Positions 39,501 to 48,397 of a stretch of 64,000 nucleotides of DNA are shown here, piece by piece. Location: NCBI RefSeq assembly GCF_004352915.1, contig NZ_SJSY01000065.1, forward strand, positions 1-64,000. The letters run 5' to 3'. The notes beneath the pieces were generated by a model, which was not told the DNA's origin, ran no database searches, and saw only the letters and a program-made list of their open reading frames with translations. Source of the DNA: Flavobacterium zhairuonense (GTDB taxonomy: Bacteria > Bacteroidota > Bacteroidia > Flavobacteriales > Flavobacteriaceae). The position numbers and the translations under genes were made by a program. The first letter of the stretch is position 1. Each line of letters starts with the position of its first letter.

Positions 39501-39548
39501 ATCTGATTACATTTTTCATTTTCTAACTAAGTTAAAACTAACACATTG

Positions 39549-39574
39549 TTGAAAAAATGATGTTGTTTGTTTAA
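39549..39574 (+). promoter_or_regulatory. putative chitin-locus operator upstream of the MFS gene
   Basis: TTGAA (39549-39553), 11 bases, GTTTGTTTAA (39565-39574), 103 bases before the ATG and facing the gene. The half-sites and the 11-base gap equal those before susC1 and susC2, although the surrounding sequence differs. Confidence 0.65.
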
Positions 39575-39677
39575 ATTTAACATTATTTGTGCCTTTTTAT
39601 TTTTTTTTGCTATTCGTAACAAATATATTTACGGTCTTCAAAAAACACTATAATAAAAAATTAACCTTATTACAATT

Positions 39678-41153
39678 ATGAGTTCAGAAAATGTACAGAC
39701 CAAGTGGGGACAATTTATCTCATTGATAATCGTCTTCTTCTTTTGGGGTTTTGTTGGTTCTGCCAATGACATCCTGATACCAGTTTTCAAAAAAGTATTT
39801 ACTTTATCGCAAGTACAATCGCAATTAGTAGCCTGGGCTTTCTATGCCGCTTACTTTGTTGGATCAATTATCTTCTTTTTAGTATCTCTAAAAAGAGATG
39901 TTTTACAGCAATTCGGGTACAAAAAAACCTTAGCTGCAGGATTAATCCTTTCTGCTGTTGGTTCATTCTTATTCGTTCCTGCAGCAACAATGCAAAGTTT
40001 CCCTTTCTTCTTAACGGCACTGTTTACGGTAGGTTTAGGATTTTCTATCCAACAAATTGTTGCAAATCCGCTTGCTATTAAAATGGGAAGCCCAGAAACT
40101 GGAGCACACCGTTTGACATTAGCAGGAGGTATCAACTCTTTCGGAACAACAATTGGAGCAATCTTATTAGGAATTGCGCTTTTCGGAATGGGTGACAACA
40201 AAAAAACAAACCTTTCTTTAGAAGACATCAAATTACCATTTATCATTTTAGGTCTTGCTTTTATCGTAGTGGCAGTTTTCATGTATTTTTCAAAAATTGA
40301 AGATCCAGCAAAAGTTGACGAAGAGGAAGCAATAATCGAGCACAAACACGCTAAATTCAACATCCTTGATTATCCACAATTATATCTTGGAATGCTTGGA
40401 ATTTTCATTTATGTAGGTACTGAGGTAACTATCATTAGTAATTTGCCAGCTTTATTGCACACAAAAGAATTTGGAAATATTTTAGAAGATGCTATTGCAC
40501 CATTTATCGCCTTATATTGGGGAAGTTTAATGATTGGACGCTGGAATGGTGGTGTAAACGTTTTCAACACTTCTAACCTTGTAAATACAGCTTTAAAATT
40601 CATCGTTCCTGCTTTGGCATTTGGAGTTATTATTGGAGCTAACATTTTTGCTGCTCATGATGTTTCTACATTCTATATTTACCCAATCTGGATTTTATTG
40701 TTTATTGCAGTAAGTTTCGTAGGAGGAAAAAATGCAGGAAAAACTTTGATGCTTTTCGGATTGTCAGGAATCACAATGATGATTGCTGGATTAGTTTGGC
40801 CAGATCCATCAATTGCAAAATTCTTCTTTATCTCTGGAGGTTTATTCTTATCTATCATGTGGCCATCGATCTTCGATTTAGCGATTGCAGGTTTAGGAAA
40901 AAACACAGGAAAAGCTTCATCTTTCTTGATTATGATGATTCTTGGAGGAGGAGTTATTCCATTAATCCAAGGTAGCATTTGTGATTTAGACATTACAAAC
41001 CCAGGTGGGATTTTCGGAATTTCATATACACACTTCTCTTATGTAGTGCCACTTCTGGGCTTTGCATATCTAGCATTTTATGGCTTCTATTGTCCTAAAA
41101 TATTAAAAAGACAAGGCATTAACCACGTTGAAGGTAGCGGTGGCGGACACTAA
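39678..41153 (+). CDS. sugar MFS transporter, probable GlcNAc permease
   Basis: This 491-residue inner-membrane protein has about 12 hydrophobic helices. It is of the FucP-like sugar:proton family, with FFFWGFVGSANDILIPVFK in helix 1, AYFVGSIIFF in helix 2, and VANPLAIKMGSPETGAHRL. A cytoplasmic loop follows near residues 215-230. It stands 177 bases after the response-regulator gene, with its own copy of the locus motif. Together with the GH20 enzyme and NagB this makes GlcNAc the likely substrate (NagP-type role). Fold sure, substrate inferred. Confidence 0.92.
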   Translation: MSSENVQTKWGQFISLIIVFFFWGFVGSANDILIPVFKKVFTLSQVQSQLVAWAFYAAYFVGSIIFFLVSLKRDVLQQFGYKKTLAAGLILSAVGSFLFVPAATMQSFPFFLTALFTVGLGFSIQQIVANPLAIKMGSPETGAHRLTLAGGINSFGTTIGAILLGIALFGMGDNKKTNLSLEDIKLPFIILGLAFIVVAVFMYFSKIEDPAKVDEEEAIIEHKHAKFNILDYPQLYLGMLGIFIYVGTEVTIISNLPALLHTKEFGNILEDAIAPFIALYWGSLMIGRWNGGVNVFNTSNLVNTALKFIVPALAFGVIIGANIFAAHDVSTFYIYPIWILLFIAVSFVGGKNAGKTLMLFGLSGITMMIAGLVWPDPSIAKFFFISGGLFLSIMWPSIFDLAIAGLGKNTGKASSFLIMMILGGGVIPLIQGSICDLDITNPGGIFGISYTHFSYVVPLLGFAYLAFYGFYCPKILKRQGINHVEGSGGGH

Positions 41154-41175
41154 AATTCAAAAACACCAATAAAAA

Positions 41176-41217
41176 AATCCAAATTCCAGTTAAATGGAAT
41201 TTGGATTTTTTTTTTTT
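41176..41217 (+). terminator. terminator of the MFS transporter gene
   Basis: A perfect 13-bp stem, AATCCAAATTCCA / TGGAATTTGGATT, has a 6-base loop and is followed by twelve T. The A run in front makes it usable for the convergent gene at 41241-41735 as well. Confidence 0.92.
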
Positions 41218-41240
41218 GATAAAAGAAAAGCCCTAGAAGC

Positions 41241-41735
41241 TTACTTAGCATCAATAATATTACTCAAATTCTTCTTGAAAATTGCTCTGCTTTGTTCAGA
41301 AATCTTATAAACAACATCTTTGTCAGCATGAACAATAACCTTGTCTATATTAGCCGCTAAAAGCGCTTTAGGATCTTTTATTCTTAAAGTACAGGCTCCA
41401 TCAAAAAAACCGTCATCTTCTATTATCTTTTTTGCTTCAACAACAGTACCATCCGTTAAAACTGCTGAAATAGTCATTTCCTTATTTGGGGTTTTCAAAT
41501 AAAAACCATCCATTACCAACATTAAACGATAACTGTTTTTAAGTTCTGGCCCTTTAAACTCATGTCGGGTAATATTATAACGAAGACCTTTTGCCAAAGA
41601 CTGAAACTTGATTGTACAATCTAGCTCATAAGTAGCCACATCGCCTGCATCGTTAACACTGGTTAAAACCTTGGCTTGCGCATTTATCGATACTGTCGCA
41701 ACAAAAAACGAAACTAAAACTAAGATGATTTTCAT
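41241..41735 (-). CDS. hypothetical exported protein (164 aa)
   Basis: A signal peptide (MKIILVLVSFFVATVSINA, then QAK) precedes about 145 residues of predicted beta-rich soluble domain without cysteine pairs or known motifs (two Cys at about 44 and 115). I do not recognise the family. It is convergent with the MFS transporter and shares its terminator. It is 91 bases from fsa on the same strand, but a terminator at 41772-41802 separates them. Confidence 0.75.
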   Translation of the reverse strand: MKIILVLVSFFVATVSINAQAKVLTSVNDAGDVATYELDCTIKFQSLAKGLRYNITRHEFKGPELKNSYRLMLVMDGFYLKTPNKEMTISAVLTDGTVVEAKKIIEDDGFFDGACTLRIKDPKALLAANIDKVIVHADKDVVYKISEQSRAIFKKNLSNIIDAK

Positions 41736-41771
41736 AAATATTTCTTTTTACGTTTACATAAAAGTAAAAAA

Positions 41772-41802
41772 AAATCGTCTTTTTTATTAAAAAAGACGAT
41801 TT
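41772..41802 (-). terminator. fsa terminator
   Basis: AAATCGTCTTTTTT / AAAAAAGACGATTT forms a 14-bp stem with a 3-base loop (ATT). On the minus strand it is followed by a T run, 24 bases past the fsa stop. Confidence 0.85.
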
Positions 41803-41826
41803 AAATATTTTATAAAAACCTGATTA

Positions 41827-42483
41827 TTACTTATTTCCTTTTTCAAAGTCAGCAACAAACTGTGCTAAACCTATATCAGTCAAAGGATGCTTCAACAATC
41901 CAGTGATTGCAGATAATGGTCCAGTCATAACATCAGCACCAATTTTTGCACAGTTAACAATATGCATTGTGTGACGTACTGAAGCTGCTAAAATTTGAGT
42001 TTCGTAACCATAGTTATCGTAGATCTCTCTAATTTCCTGAATCAAGTTCAAACCGTCAGTTGAAATATCATCTAAACGCCCTACGAACGGAGAAACATAA
42101 GTCGCACCCGCTTTTGCAGCTAATAAAGCTTGTCCAGCAGAAAACACAAGAGTTACGTTTGTTTTGATTCCTTTATCAGAAAAATATTTTGCCGCCATAA
42201 CACCTTCTTTGGTCATAGGCAATTTTACAACGATTTGATCGTGCAATTCAGCTAACTCTTCACCTTCTTTGATCATTCCATCATAATCAAGCGCATTTAC
42301 TTCTGCACTTACATCACCTTCAACAAGATTACAGATATCAACATAATGCTTCAAAATGTTGTTTTTTCCGGTAATTCCTTCTTTTGCCATCAATGATGGA
42401 TTAGTGGTTACACCATCTAAAACACCTAAAGCCTGCGCTTCTTTAATTTGAGCTAAATTAGCTGTATCAATAAAAAATTTCAT
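41827..42483 (-). CDS. fsa: transaldolase / fructose-6-phosphate aldolase family protein
   Basis: This 218-residue protein is of the short TalC/FSA subfamily: [29 protein letters not shown], the Schiff-base Lys in [19 protein letters not shown] (with VKLPMTKEG before it), and SPFVGRLDD. It transfers or cleaves dihydroxyacetone units in the pentose-phosphate area of metabolism. Length alone does not separate transaldolase from F6P aldolase. A -7-like box (TAATTTTG, minus strand 42530-42523) lies 40 bases upstream. Confidence 0.92.
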   Translation of the reverse strand: MKFFIDTANLAQIKEAQALGVLDGVTTNPSLMAKEGITGKNNILKHYVDICNLVEGDVSAEVNALDYDGMIKEGEELAELHDQIVVKLPMTKEGVMAAKYFSDKGIKTNVTLVFSAGQALLAAKAGATYVSPFVGRLDDISTDGLNLIQEIREIYDNYGYETQILAASVRHTMHIVNCAKIGADVMTGPLSAITGLLKHPLTDIGLAQFVADFEKGNK

Positions 42484-42611
42484 AATCTATATATTTATAA
42501 TTGTGTGTTGAAAAATTCGGTGCAAAATTACGAAATCAATGCCAATAACGGTTTTAAAATTTAAAGCAATTTGACAATTATGTTTGAAATCTTACTATTT
42601 GCCTCATTTTT

Positions 42612-43415
42612 TTAAAGTTTATAATGATTCATCAGCATTTTTTCATAGACTTTATCCGGAAGTGCGCGTTTCAAAACAATCGAAAACTTTTGCATAAAAA
42701 CACCAACTTTATAATGCACATTTGGCTTTTTAGTCTGAATGATTTTAAAAATTGCCTCAGCCATTTCATTCGGATTGCTTCCTGCATCAACATGCTCATT
42801 CATTGTTGCTAAAGTATCACCATACACTTTTTCATAAGCCGAGCCTTTTATTACTGGCGCATGAAAACGTCCTGCAGCAATATTTGTAGCAAAATCGCCT
42901 GGAGCAACATTTGTAATTTCGATTCCAAATTGCTTTACTTCCATTCTCAATCCTTCGGTAATCAATTCCAAAGCACCTTTTGAAGCCGAATAAACGCTTC
43001 TATATGGCAATCCCATATAGGCAGCAATAGAAGTAATATTAATAATAAGCCCAGATTTTTGCTCACGCATTTGTGGCAAAACAGCTTTCATCACTTCGAT
43101 TGGACCAAAAAAATTCGTTTCAAAATTATTTTTGATTTCTTCCATCGGAATTTCTTCCAAAGGCCCGGTAATTCCAACTCCAGCATTATTGATCACAATA
43201 TCCAATCTTCCTGAAATCTCTAAAATTTTAGCCACCGCACTTTTTATTGAATCCGAATTTCTAACATCTAAAGCAACAAGCGGAAAAATAGAATTAAGTA
43301 CTTTTTCTGGATTTCGGCTCGTTCCATAAACGACATAGCCTTTTTTATGCAAAAATTCACCAATTGATTTTCCAATCCCTGACGATCCTCCGGTAATCAA
43401 AACAACTTTATTCAT
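42612..43415 (-). CDS. short-chain dehydrogenase/reductase
   Basis: This 267-residue classical SDR has the NAD(P) motif TGGSSGIGKSIG, NNAGVG, and the catalytic triad in ITSIAAY...YSASKGALE (Ser, Tyr, Lys). The C-terminal ~60 residues are a variable substrate region. The substrate cannot be read from the sequence. The residues after strand 2 (TSRNPEKV) suggest NADP preference. It is monocistronic. Confidence 0.92.
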   Translation of the reverse strand: MNKVVLITGGSSGIGKSIGEFLHKKGYVVYGTSRNPEKVLNSIFPLVALDVRNSDSIKSAVAKILEISGRLDIVINNAGVGITGPLEEIPMEEIKNNFETNFFGPIEVMKAVLPQMREQKSGLIINITSIAAYMGLPYRSVYSASKGALELITEGLRMEVKQFGIEITNVAPGDFATNIAAGRFHAPVIKGSAYEKVYGDTLATMNEHVDAGSNPNEMAEAIFKIIQTKKPNVHYKVGVFMQKFSIVLKRALPDKVYEKMLMNHYKL

Positions 43416-43607
43416 TTTTCTTGTTAGATGTTAAATGTTATAAGTTAAAAGTATTTTTAGAGTCAAAAATTAGTCACGCAGCAAACGATGATAACTTTTG
43501 CTAAATGATTTCATTCCCAAAAAGTCCAAAAATAAAAAAATCTCCCCGAAGGAAGATTAGATTTATATGAATTCTAAAAAGAATCTTTATAACGAAAAAA
43601 AAAAAAA

Positions 43608-43700
43608 GGCAAGCGACCTACATCGCACCGCTCAACCACGTACCCTTGCTATGTTCCCATCCTGGGGGAGTCTGCAGGAGCTGGTCGTGTAGGACTTGCC
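43608..43700 (-). ncRNA. ffs: signal recognition particle RNA (4.5S, small bacterial type)
   Basis: On the minus strand a ~93-base RNA folds into one long hairpin. The ends GGCAAG/CTTGCC and CCTACA/TGTAGG pair, and the apex has the SRP domain IV pattern CCCAGGATGGGAACATAGCAAGGG, shown here as CAGG, a GGAA loop and AGCAAG. A T13 run follows the 3' end directly, so the RNA's own stem may end transcription. A perfect promoter precedes the 5' end. It binds Ffh for co-translational targeting. Confidence 0.93.
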
Positions 43701-43704
43701 GGTG

Positions 43705-43734
43705 CAAATATACAATCTTTTTATATTTTTGCAA
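43705..43734 (-). promoter_or_regulatory. ffs promoter (TTG-N19-TATATTTG)
   Basis: On the minus strand TTG (43734-43732) and TATATTTG (43712-43705) are separated by exactly 19 bases, the Bacteroidota consensus. The RNA starts about five bases on. In the same 90-base region a weaker divergent element, TTTG-N20-TATATTGG (43739-43770), faces the glutaminyl cyclase gene. Confidence 0.88.
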
Positions 43735-43789
43735 GAGCTTTGTTGCTATAAAAATATCGTTGTATATTGGCTTATTCAAATTTTAAACT

Positions 43790-44842
43790 ATGAAAAAATA
43801 TAACTTCCTAGCTGTCATTTTATTAGGAATAACATTTGTTGGATGTGGCGAAAAAAATAAAGGTGAAAATTCTTTATTTAATATTGATGATGCTGCTTTT
43901 CCGGCTCATTTTACACAAAAAGAAGCAGTTTCTATTGGAGTTTTGAATCCAAAATCGATAGAAATCGACAGTATTGCCTACTTTGTTAATGACAAAAGAG
44001 TAGGAAGTACAAAAGGCGCTGAAAAATTCAAATTTGAATTAAAAGATCAAAAACTGGGTTATCAATATTTGAAAGCGACTGTTTATTTTGGCGGAGATTC
44101 TTCTGATGCTACGAAAAGAGTTGAATTAGTTTCTGATATCCAACCTAAATTATTAAAGTATAAAGTCATCAATTCTTATCCGCACGACACTACTTCTTTT
44201 ACAGAAGGTTTCGAGTTTTACAAAGACACTTTATATGAAAGTACAGGACAAAACGGAACTTCATATTTAAGAAAATATGACTATAAAACAGGAAAAGTTT
44301 TCAAACAAATTGATCTTGATAAAAAGTATTTTGGAGAAGGAATTACTTTCATTAATGGAAAATTATTCCAGCTTACATGGCAGGAAAAAACAGGCTTTAT
44401 TTATGATGCCAATACTTTAAAACTTGAAAAAACTTTTGCCTACGATAAAGATATTGAAGGTTGGGGAATGACTAATGACGGAAAATACATTTACCAAACA
44501 GATAAAACAGAAAAAATCTGGAAAATGGATCCAGCTACACAAAAAATGATTGACTACATCAATGTTTATTCTGGCGAATCTAAAATAAAAGCTATTAATG
44601 AATTGGAATGGATTGACGGAAAAATCTATACAAACGTTTGGCTAAAAGATGCTATTGCAGTTGTAAATCCAACTTCTGGAGCAGTTGAAGGAATCTTAGA
44701 CATGTCTGGCTTACGCAAATTTATGAGCGACATTACTAAAGATGATGTTTTAAACGGAATTGCTTACAATCCTAAAACTAAAACCATTTTTGTAACTGGC
44801 AAAAACTGGAGCAAAATGTTTGAAATAACAGTTTCTGAATAA
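43790..44842 (+). CDS. glutaminyl-peptide cyclotransferase lipoprotein
   Basis: This 350-residue protein has a lipoprotein signal ending GITFVGC (Cys19). A short N-terminal Ig-like part is followed by the beta-propeller of the plant/bacterial-type glutaminyl cyclase (about 115-350). Typical segments are SYPHDTTSFTEGFEFY, YESTGQNGTSYLRKYD, LFQLTWQEKTGF, LEWIDGKIYTNVW and DVLNGIAYNPKT. The enzyme converts N-terminal Gln to pyroglutamate on exported proteins. In Bacteroidota many exported proteins start with Gln after signal cleavage, as do several in this window. Confidence 0.9.
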   Translation: MKKYNFLAVILLGITFVGCGEKNKGENSLFNIDDAAFPAHFTQKEAVSIGVLNPKSIEIDSIAYFVNDKRVGSTKGAEKFKFELKDQKLGYQYLKATVYFGGDSSDATKRVELVSDIQPKLLKYKVINSYPHDTTSFTEGFEFYKDTLYESTGQNGTSYLRKYDYKTGKVFKQIDLDKKYFGEGITFINGKLFQLTWQEKTGFIYDANTLKLEKTFAYDKDIEGWGMTNDGKYIYQTDKTEKIWKMDPATQKMIDYINVYSGESKIKAINELEWIDGKIYTNVWLKDAIAVVNPTSGAVEGILDMSGLRKFMSDITKDDVLNGIAYNPKTKTIFVTGKNWSKMFEITVSE

Positions 44843-44864
44843 TTTCGAAACAAATAATTTTACG

Positions 44865-44910
44865 AATTTCACAAGTTTTCACATATAAATACGTGAGAAT
44901 TTGTGAAATT
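44865..44910. repeat. hairpin AATTTCACAAGTTTTCAC / GTGAGAATTTGTGAAATT
   Basis: 18-base arms with one mismatch and a 10-base loop, between the cyclase gene and hutI. The words AATTTCACAA/TTGTGAAATT resemble the palindrome at 13897-13955. It could end transcription of the cyclase gene, but the T tract is poor. Confidence 0.6.
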
Positions 44911-44934
44911 TGTGTTTTATAACAATCCACATTG

Positions 44935-46173
44935 ATGATCACATTAATCAAAAACATCCAAGAATTATTACAAGTTCGTGAAACTTCAATCGCTAAAGTT
45001 TCAGGTCCTGAAATGGCAATACTGCCGTCGATAAAAAATGCTTTTTTAATTATAAAAGACAGCCTTATCGAAGATTTTGGGCCAATGGAAAATTTGCCTC
45101 AAATAAGCGCCGATAAAATTGTTGACGCTACAGGAAAAGTAATTCTGCCAACTTGGTGCGACAGCCACACTCATATTGTTTATGCAGGAAACCGCGAACA
45201 AGAATTCGTAGATCGCATTAACGGACTTACTTATGAAGAAATTGCTAATCGTGGCGGTGGGATTTTAAATTCGGCTAAAAAACTAAATGAAACTTCAGAA
45301 GAAGAAATCTACGAACAATCAAAAGTTCGTTTGGAAGAAGTAATGTACTTAGGAACCGGCGCTGTTGAAATAAAATCAGGTTACGGATTAACGATTGAAG
45401 GCGAAATAAAAATGCTTCGTGTAATTAAAAAGTTGGCCGAAAATTATCCAATTGCCATTAAAGCTACATTTTTGGGCGCCCATGCTTTTCCAACACATTA
45501 TAAAGAAAACAAAGCTGGCTATATCGATGAAATCATTACTAAAATGCTTCCAGAAATTGCCCAAAACAAATTAGCCGAATATATTGATGTTTTCTGCGAA
45601 AGTGGTTATTTTTCAGTCGAAGAAACAGAAAAAATCATGCAGGCCGGAATTGATTTTGGCTTAAAACCAAAAATTCACGTTAATCAATTCAACTCAATTG
45701 GCGGCATTCAGTCTGGCGTTAAATTTAATGCGCTTTCTGTTGATCATCTTGAAATAATGAATCCAGAAGACATTGATGCTTTAAAAGGGTCGGAAACAAT
45801 GCCAGTTGCCCTTCCTTCTTGTTCTTATTTTCTAAGCATTCCGTATACACCTGCGCGTGAAATGATTAAAGCTGGCCTACCATTGGCTTTAGCGACAGAT
45901 TTCAATCCAGGCTCTACTCCATCTGGGAATATGAATTTTGTCGTGGCAACAGCGTGCATCAAAATGAAAATGACACCAGAAGAAGCGATTAATGCAGCAA
46001 CAATCAATGGCTCTTATGCAATGGGACTTTCAGAAACTCACGGAAGTATCACAAAAGGAAAAAAAGCAAATTTAATTCTGACTAAACCAATTTCTTCTTA
46101 CTACCAAATTCCATACGCTTTTGGAAGCAATTTAATTGAATCTGTTTTCTTGGAAGGAAAAATTTTAGAATAA
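44935..46173 (+). CDS. hutI: imidazolonepropionase
   Basis: The protein is 412 residues from the ATG at 44935 (a TTG directly before it is not needed). It is an amidohydrolase-superfamily metal enzyme that opens imidazolone-5-propionate to N-formimino-glutamate in histidine breakdown. It has CDSHTHIVYAGNREQEF, GGGILNSAKKL, EIKSGYGL, FLGAHAFP, HVNQF, SVDHLE and ATDFNPGSTPSGNM. hutG follows on the same strand after a convergent gene; hutH and hutU are not in the window. Confidence 0.95.
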   Translation: MITLIKNIQELLQVRETSIAKVSGPEMAILPSIKNAFLIIKDSLIEDFGPMENLPQISADKIVDATGKVILPTWCDSHTHIVYAGNREQEFVDRINGLTYEEIANRGGGILNSAKKLNETSEEEIYEQSKVRLEEVMYLGTGAVEIKSGYGLTIEGEIKMLRVIKKLAENYPIAIKATFLGAHAFPTHYKENKAGYIDEIITKMLPEIAQNKLAEYIDVFCESGYFSVEETEKIMQAGIDFGLKPKIHVNQFNSIGGIQSGVKFNALSVDHLEIMNPEDIDALKGSETMPVALPSCSYFLSIPYTPAREMIKAGLPLALATDFNPGSTPSGNMNFVVATACIKMKMTPEEAINAATINGSYAMGLSETHGSITKGKKANLILTKPISSYYQIPYAFGSNLIESVFLEGKILE

Positions 46174-46186
46174 AAACTCCATAAAA

Positions 46187-46214
46187 AAAGGTCTGTGAAA
46201 ATTCACAGACCTTT
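46187..46214. terminator. bidirectional terminator between hutI and the coiled-coil gene
   Basis: A perfect 13-bp stem, AAAGGTCTGTGAA / TTCACAGACCTTT, with a 2-base gap (AA) has A-rich/T-rich flanks. It serves the convergent genes on both sides. Confidence 0.8.
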
Positions 46215-46249
46215 AATATCAAAGTGGTATTATTATCCCTGACGGCAGA

Positions 46250-47128
46250 TTATCTTAAACTGAAACTTGTTTTAGAAACTAACTCGTCATTATCAAAAAC
46301 ATTGATAAAATAAGTTCCTTTTGCAAAATCTTTACCTGGAAGATCTTCAGTTACATTTACAGTTTTATTTTCATACTTAACTGTAGTTTTAAAACTGTAA
46401 GTTAAAGAGTTATCACCAAAACTTTCTGTTTTCTTTTCTCCTAAAACATTGTTTTTAGCATCAATAACTTGAACATAATATGTTTTATCTCCAGATTTTG
46501 CAATTGAATTTTCAGCAATTGTAAAACTTACTTTCAACACATCAGCACGGCTTGCTTTATCTGTCTCAATTTGTTTTCCAGAGCTTTTCAATTTGTAAGC
46601 TGCAGTTTTTGTGTTTAAAATAGATAATTTAGAACCTTTTTCAACCGTTTTTGCAAGCTCTTCGTTTTGACCAACTAATACTTCATTGTATTTTTTAGAC
46701 TCTCCCAAAACTACGATAGTACTGTCTCTTTGAGTAGTTAAAACACCATTTTGTTTTTTCAGCTCATCATTTTCAGCAACTAAAGTTTTCATTTTAGCCT
46801 GCATCGCTTGAACTTGAGATTTATATTTAGAAACATCTCCTTTTGATTTATTTAAATCATCCATAAGAGCTACTACTTTATCTCTTTCCTGAATCAATTC
46901 GTCAGACATTGAAGTATTCTCAGCGATTGCAGCATCATAAGTTGCTTTTAATTCTTGTAAATCCTTCATAACAGATTCTTTTTCTGTCATTGTAGTGGTA
47001 AGCTCAGTTTTAACCACTTCTGTATCAGAAGATAATTTAAAAATATACACTAAACTACCAATCAGTAGGACTGCTAAAACTGCGATTACCGCTTTTAGAC
47101 TTGAGTTGTTGTTCTTTGGGTTTTCCAT
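46250..47128 (-). CDS. membrane-anchored coiled-coil protein (292 aa)
   Basis: One transmembrane helix near the N-terminus (about 12-30, AVIAVLAVLLIGSLVYIF) is followed by a long coiled coil (about 35-165, heptads rich in Glu, Lys, Leu). The C-terminal beta-rich domain (about 190-292) contains FAKGTYFINVFDNDELVSKTSF. The topology suggests an inner-membrane anchor with an extracytoplasmic coiled coil. Close relatives are sometimes labelled 'chromosome partitioning protein', which nothing here supports. A -7 box (TAAATTTG, minus 47158-47151) precedes the start by 22 bases. Confidence 0.82.
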   Translation of the reverse strand: MENPKNNNSSLKAVIAVLAVLLIGSLVYIFKLSSDTEVVKTELTTTMTEKESVMKDLQELKATYDAAIAENTSMSDELIQERDKVVALMDDLNKSKGDVSKYKSQVQAMQAKMKTLVAENDELKKQNGVLTTQRDSTIVVLGESKKYNEVLVGQNEELAKTVEKGSKLSILNTKTAAYKLKSSGKQIETDKASRADVLKVSFTIAENSIAKSGDKTYYVQVIDAKNNVLGEKKTESFGDNSLTYSFKTTVKYENKTVNVTEDLPGKDFAKGTYFINVFDNDELVSKTSFSLR

Positions 47129-47225
47129 ATTTAATAATTTTCTTTATTAACAAATTTAAGAATTAATATATCTTAATAACGTATGTTGACACAATTATAT
47201 TATTTTTGGACAATATTTTTTTTAT

Positions 47226-48272
47226 ATGGAGAAATTAATTCCTTTTACTGTTAATGATTTAGCTAAAGTCACAAATCACCGAAGCGGCGAAATTAAATTC
47301 GGCGAAAAAATGATTGTCATTCCCAAAGAGGCTGACAAAGTAAAATTCTTGACTGAAAGTGAGGCTAAATATGTACTTTTAGGAATTCCTGAAGATATTG
47401 GCGTGCGCGCAAATTATGGCCGTCCGGGTACAGCATCGGCATGGGAAAATGCTATAAAAAGTATTGCCAATATCCAACATAATCGTTTTTCAAAAGGAAG
47501 CCAGATCATTGTTTTAGGACAAATCAATGTTTCGCAAGAAATGCGAGATGTCGAAAATCTAGACTTTAATGACATCGATGATCGATCAAAATTGAGTCAG
47601 CTTGTTGAAAAAATTGACAAAGAGGTTTCTCATATTATTTTCACCATTATCAAAGCAGGAAAAACTCCAATCATCATTGGCGGAGGCCATAATAATGCTT
47701 ATGGAAATATAAAAGGTTCTGCTCTTGCCAAAGGAAAACCTATAAACGCAATCAACTTTGACGCACATTCTGATTTTAGGATCCTAGAAGGCCGTCACAG
47801 TGGAAATGGCTTCTCTTATGCTTACGAAGAAGGTTTTCTGAAAAAATACTTCATTTTCGGACTGCACGAAAATTATACTTCAAAAAGTGTTTTGGATATC
47901 ATCAAAAAACTAGAAGATCGTGTGCGATATAATACTTATGACAGCGTGAATATCCGAAAAGAAAAAGATTTTAATCGAGAAATGGCTTTGGCTTTAGGGT
48001 TTATTCAAAATGATTCTTTTGGAATTGAAATTGATTTGGATGCTATTCCGAATATCGCCAGCAGCGCCATGACTATTAGCGGTTTTTCTGTAGAAGAACT
48101 GCGCCAGTTTGTTTCTTTCTTCGGACAACATAGAAACGCTACTTACTTGCATATTTGCGAAGGAGCGCCAGATTTAGCCGATTCTCCAAACAACAATTTG
48201 ATTGGAAAATTAATTGGTTATTTAATTACTGATTTCATAAAAGCAAACAATGAAAAAGAAAAATCCAACTGA
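47226..48272 (+). CDS. hutG: formimidoylglutamase (arginase/agmatinase family)
   Basis: This 348-residue ureohydrolase has metal-binding motifs GGGHNNAYGN, NFDAHSDFR and EIDLDAIPN, complete for the dinuclear Mn centre. By its placement near hutI it hydrolyses N-formimino-glutamate to glutamate and formamide, the last step of histidine use. It is transcribed on the same strand as hutI but separated by the convergent coiled-coil gene, so it has its own promoter, probably TATTTTTG at 47201-47208. Agmatinase or arginase activity cannot be excluded from sequence. Confidence 0.88.
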   Translation: MEKLIPFTVNDLAKVTNHRSGEIKFGEKMIVIPKEADKVKFLTESEAKYVLLGIPEDIGVRANYGRPGTASAWENAIKSIANIQHNRFSKGSQIIVLGQINVSQEMRDVENLDFNDIDDRSKLSQLVEKIDKEVSHIIFTIIKAGKTPIIIGGGHNNAYGNIKGSALAKGKPINAINFDAHSDFRILEGRHSGNGFSYAYEEGFLKKYFIFGLHENYTSKSVLDIIKKLEDRVRYNTYDSVNIRKEKDFNREMALALGFIQNDSFGIEIDLDAIPNIASSAMTISGFSVEELRQFVSFFGQHRNATYLHICEGAPDLADSPNNNLIGKLIGYLITDFIKANNEKEKSN

Positions 48273-48344
48273 ACTTCAACCGGCTTAAAACCACACATTT
48301 CCCAAATAATACAAGAATCAAATAAACGTTTGATCGAATAAACC

Positions 48345-48352
48345 TATCTTTG
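48345..48352 (+). promoter_or_regulatory. promoter -7 box (TATCTTTG) of the DEAD-box gene
   Basis: An exact TAnnTTTG match 45 bases before the ATG at 48398. The -33 TTG at the usual spacing is not clear (a TTTG lies 12 bases upstream). Confidence 0.5.
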
Positions 48353-48397
48353 CACAGAATTTTTAGTGTTTTAAACTAAATTCTTAACACCTAAGAT

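Noticed and set aside
43608..43700. tRNA-like or riboswitch interpretation of the structured RNA
   Set aside because: No cloverleaf or anticodon arm; the single long hairpin with GGAA apex and CAGG/AGCAAG sides is SRP RNA.
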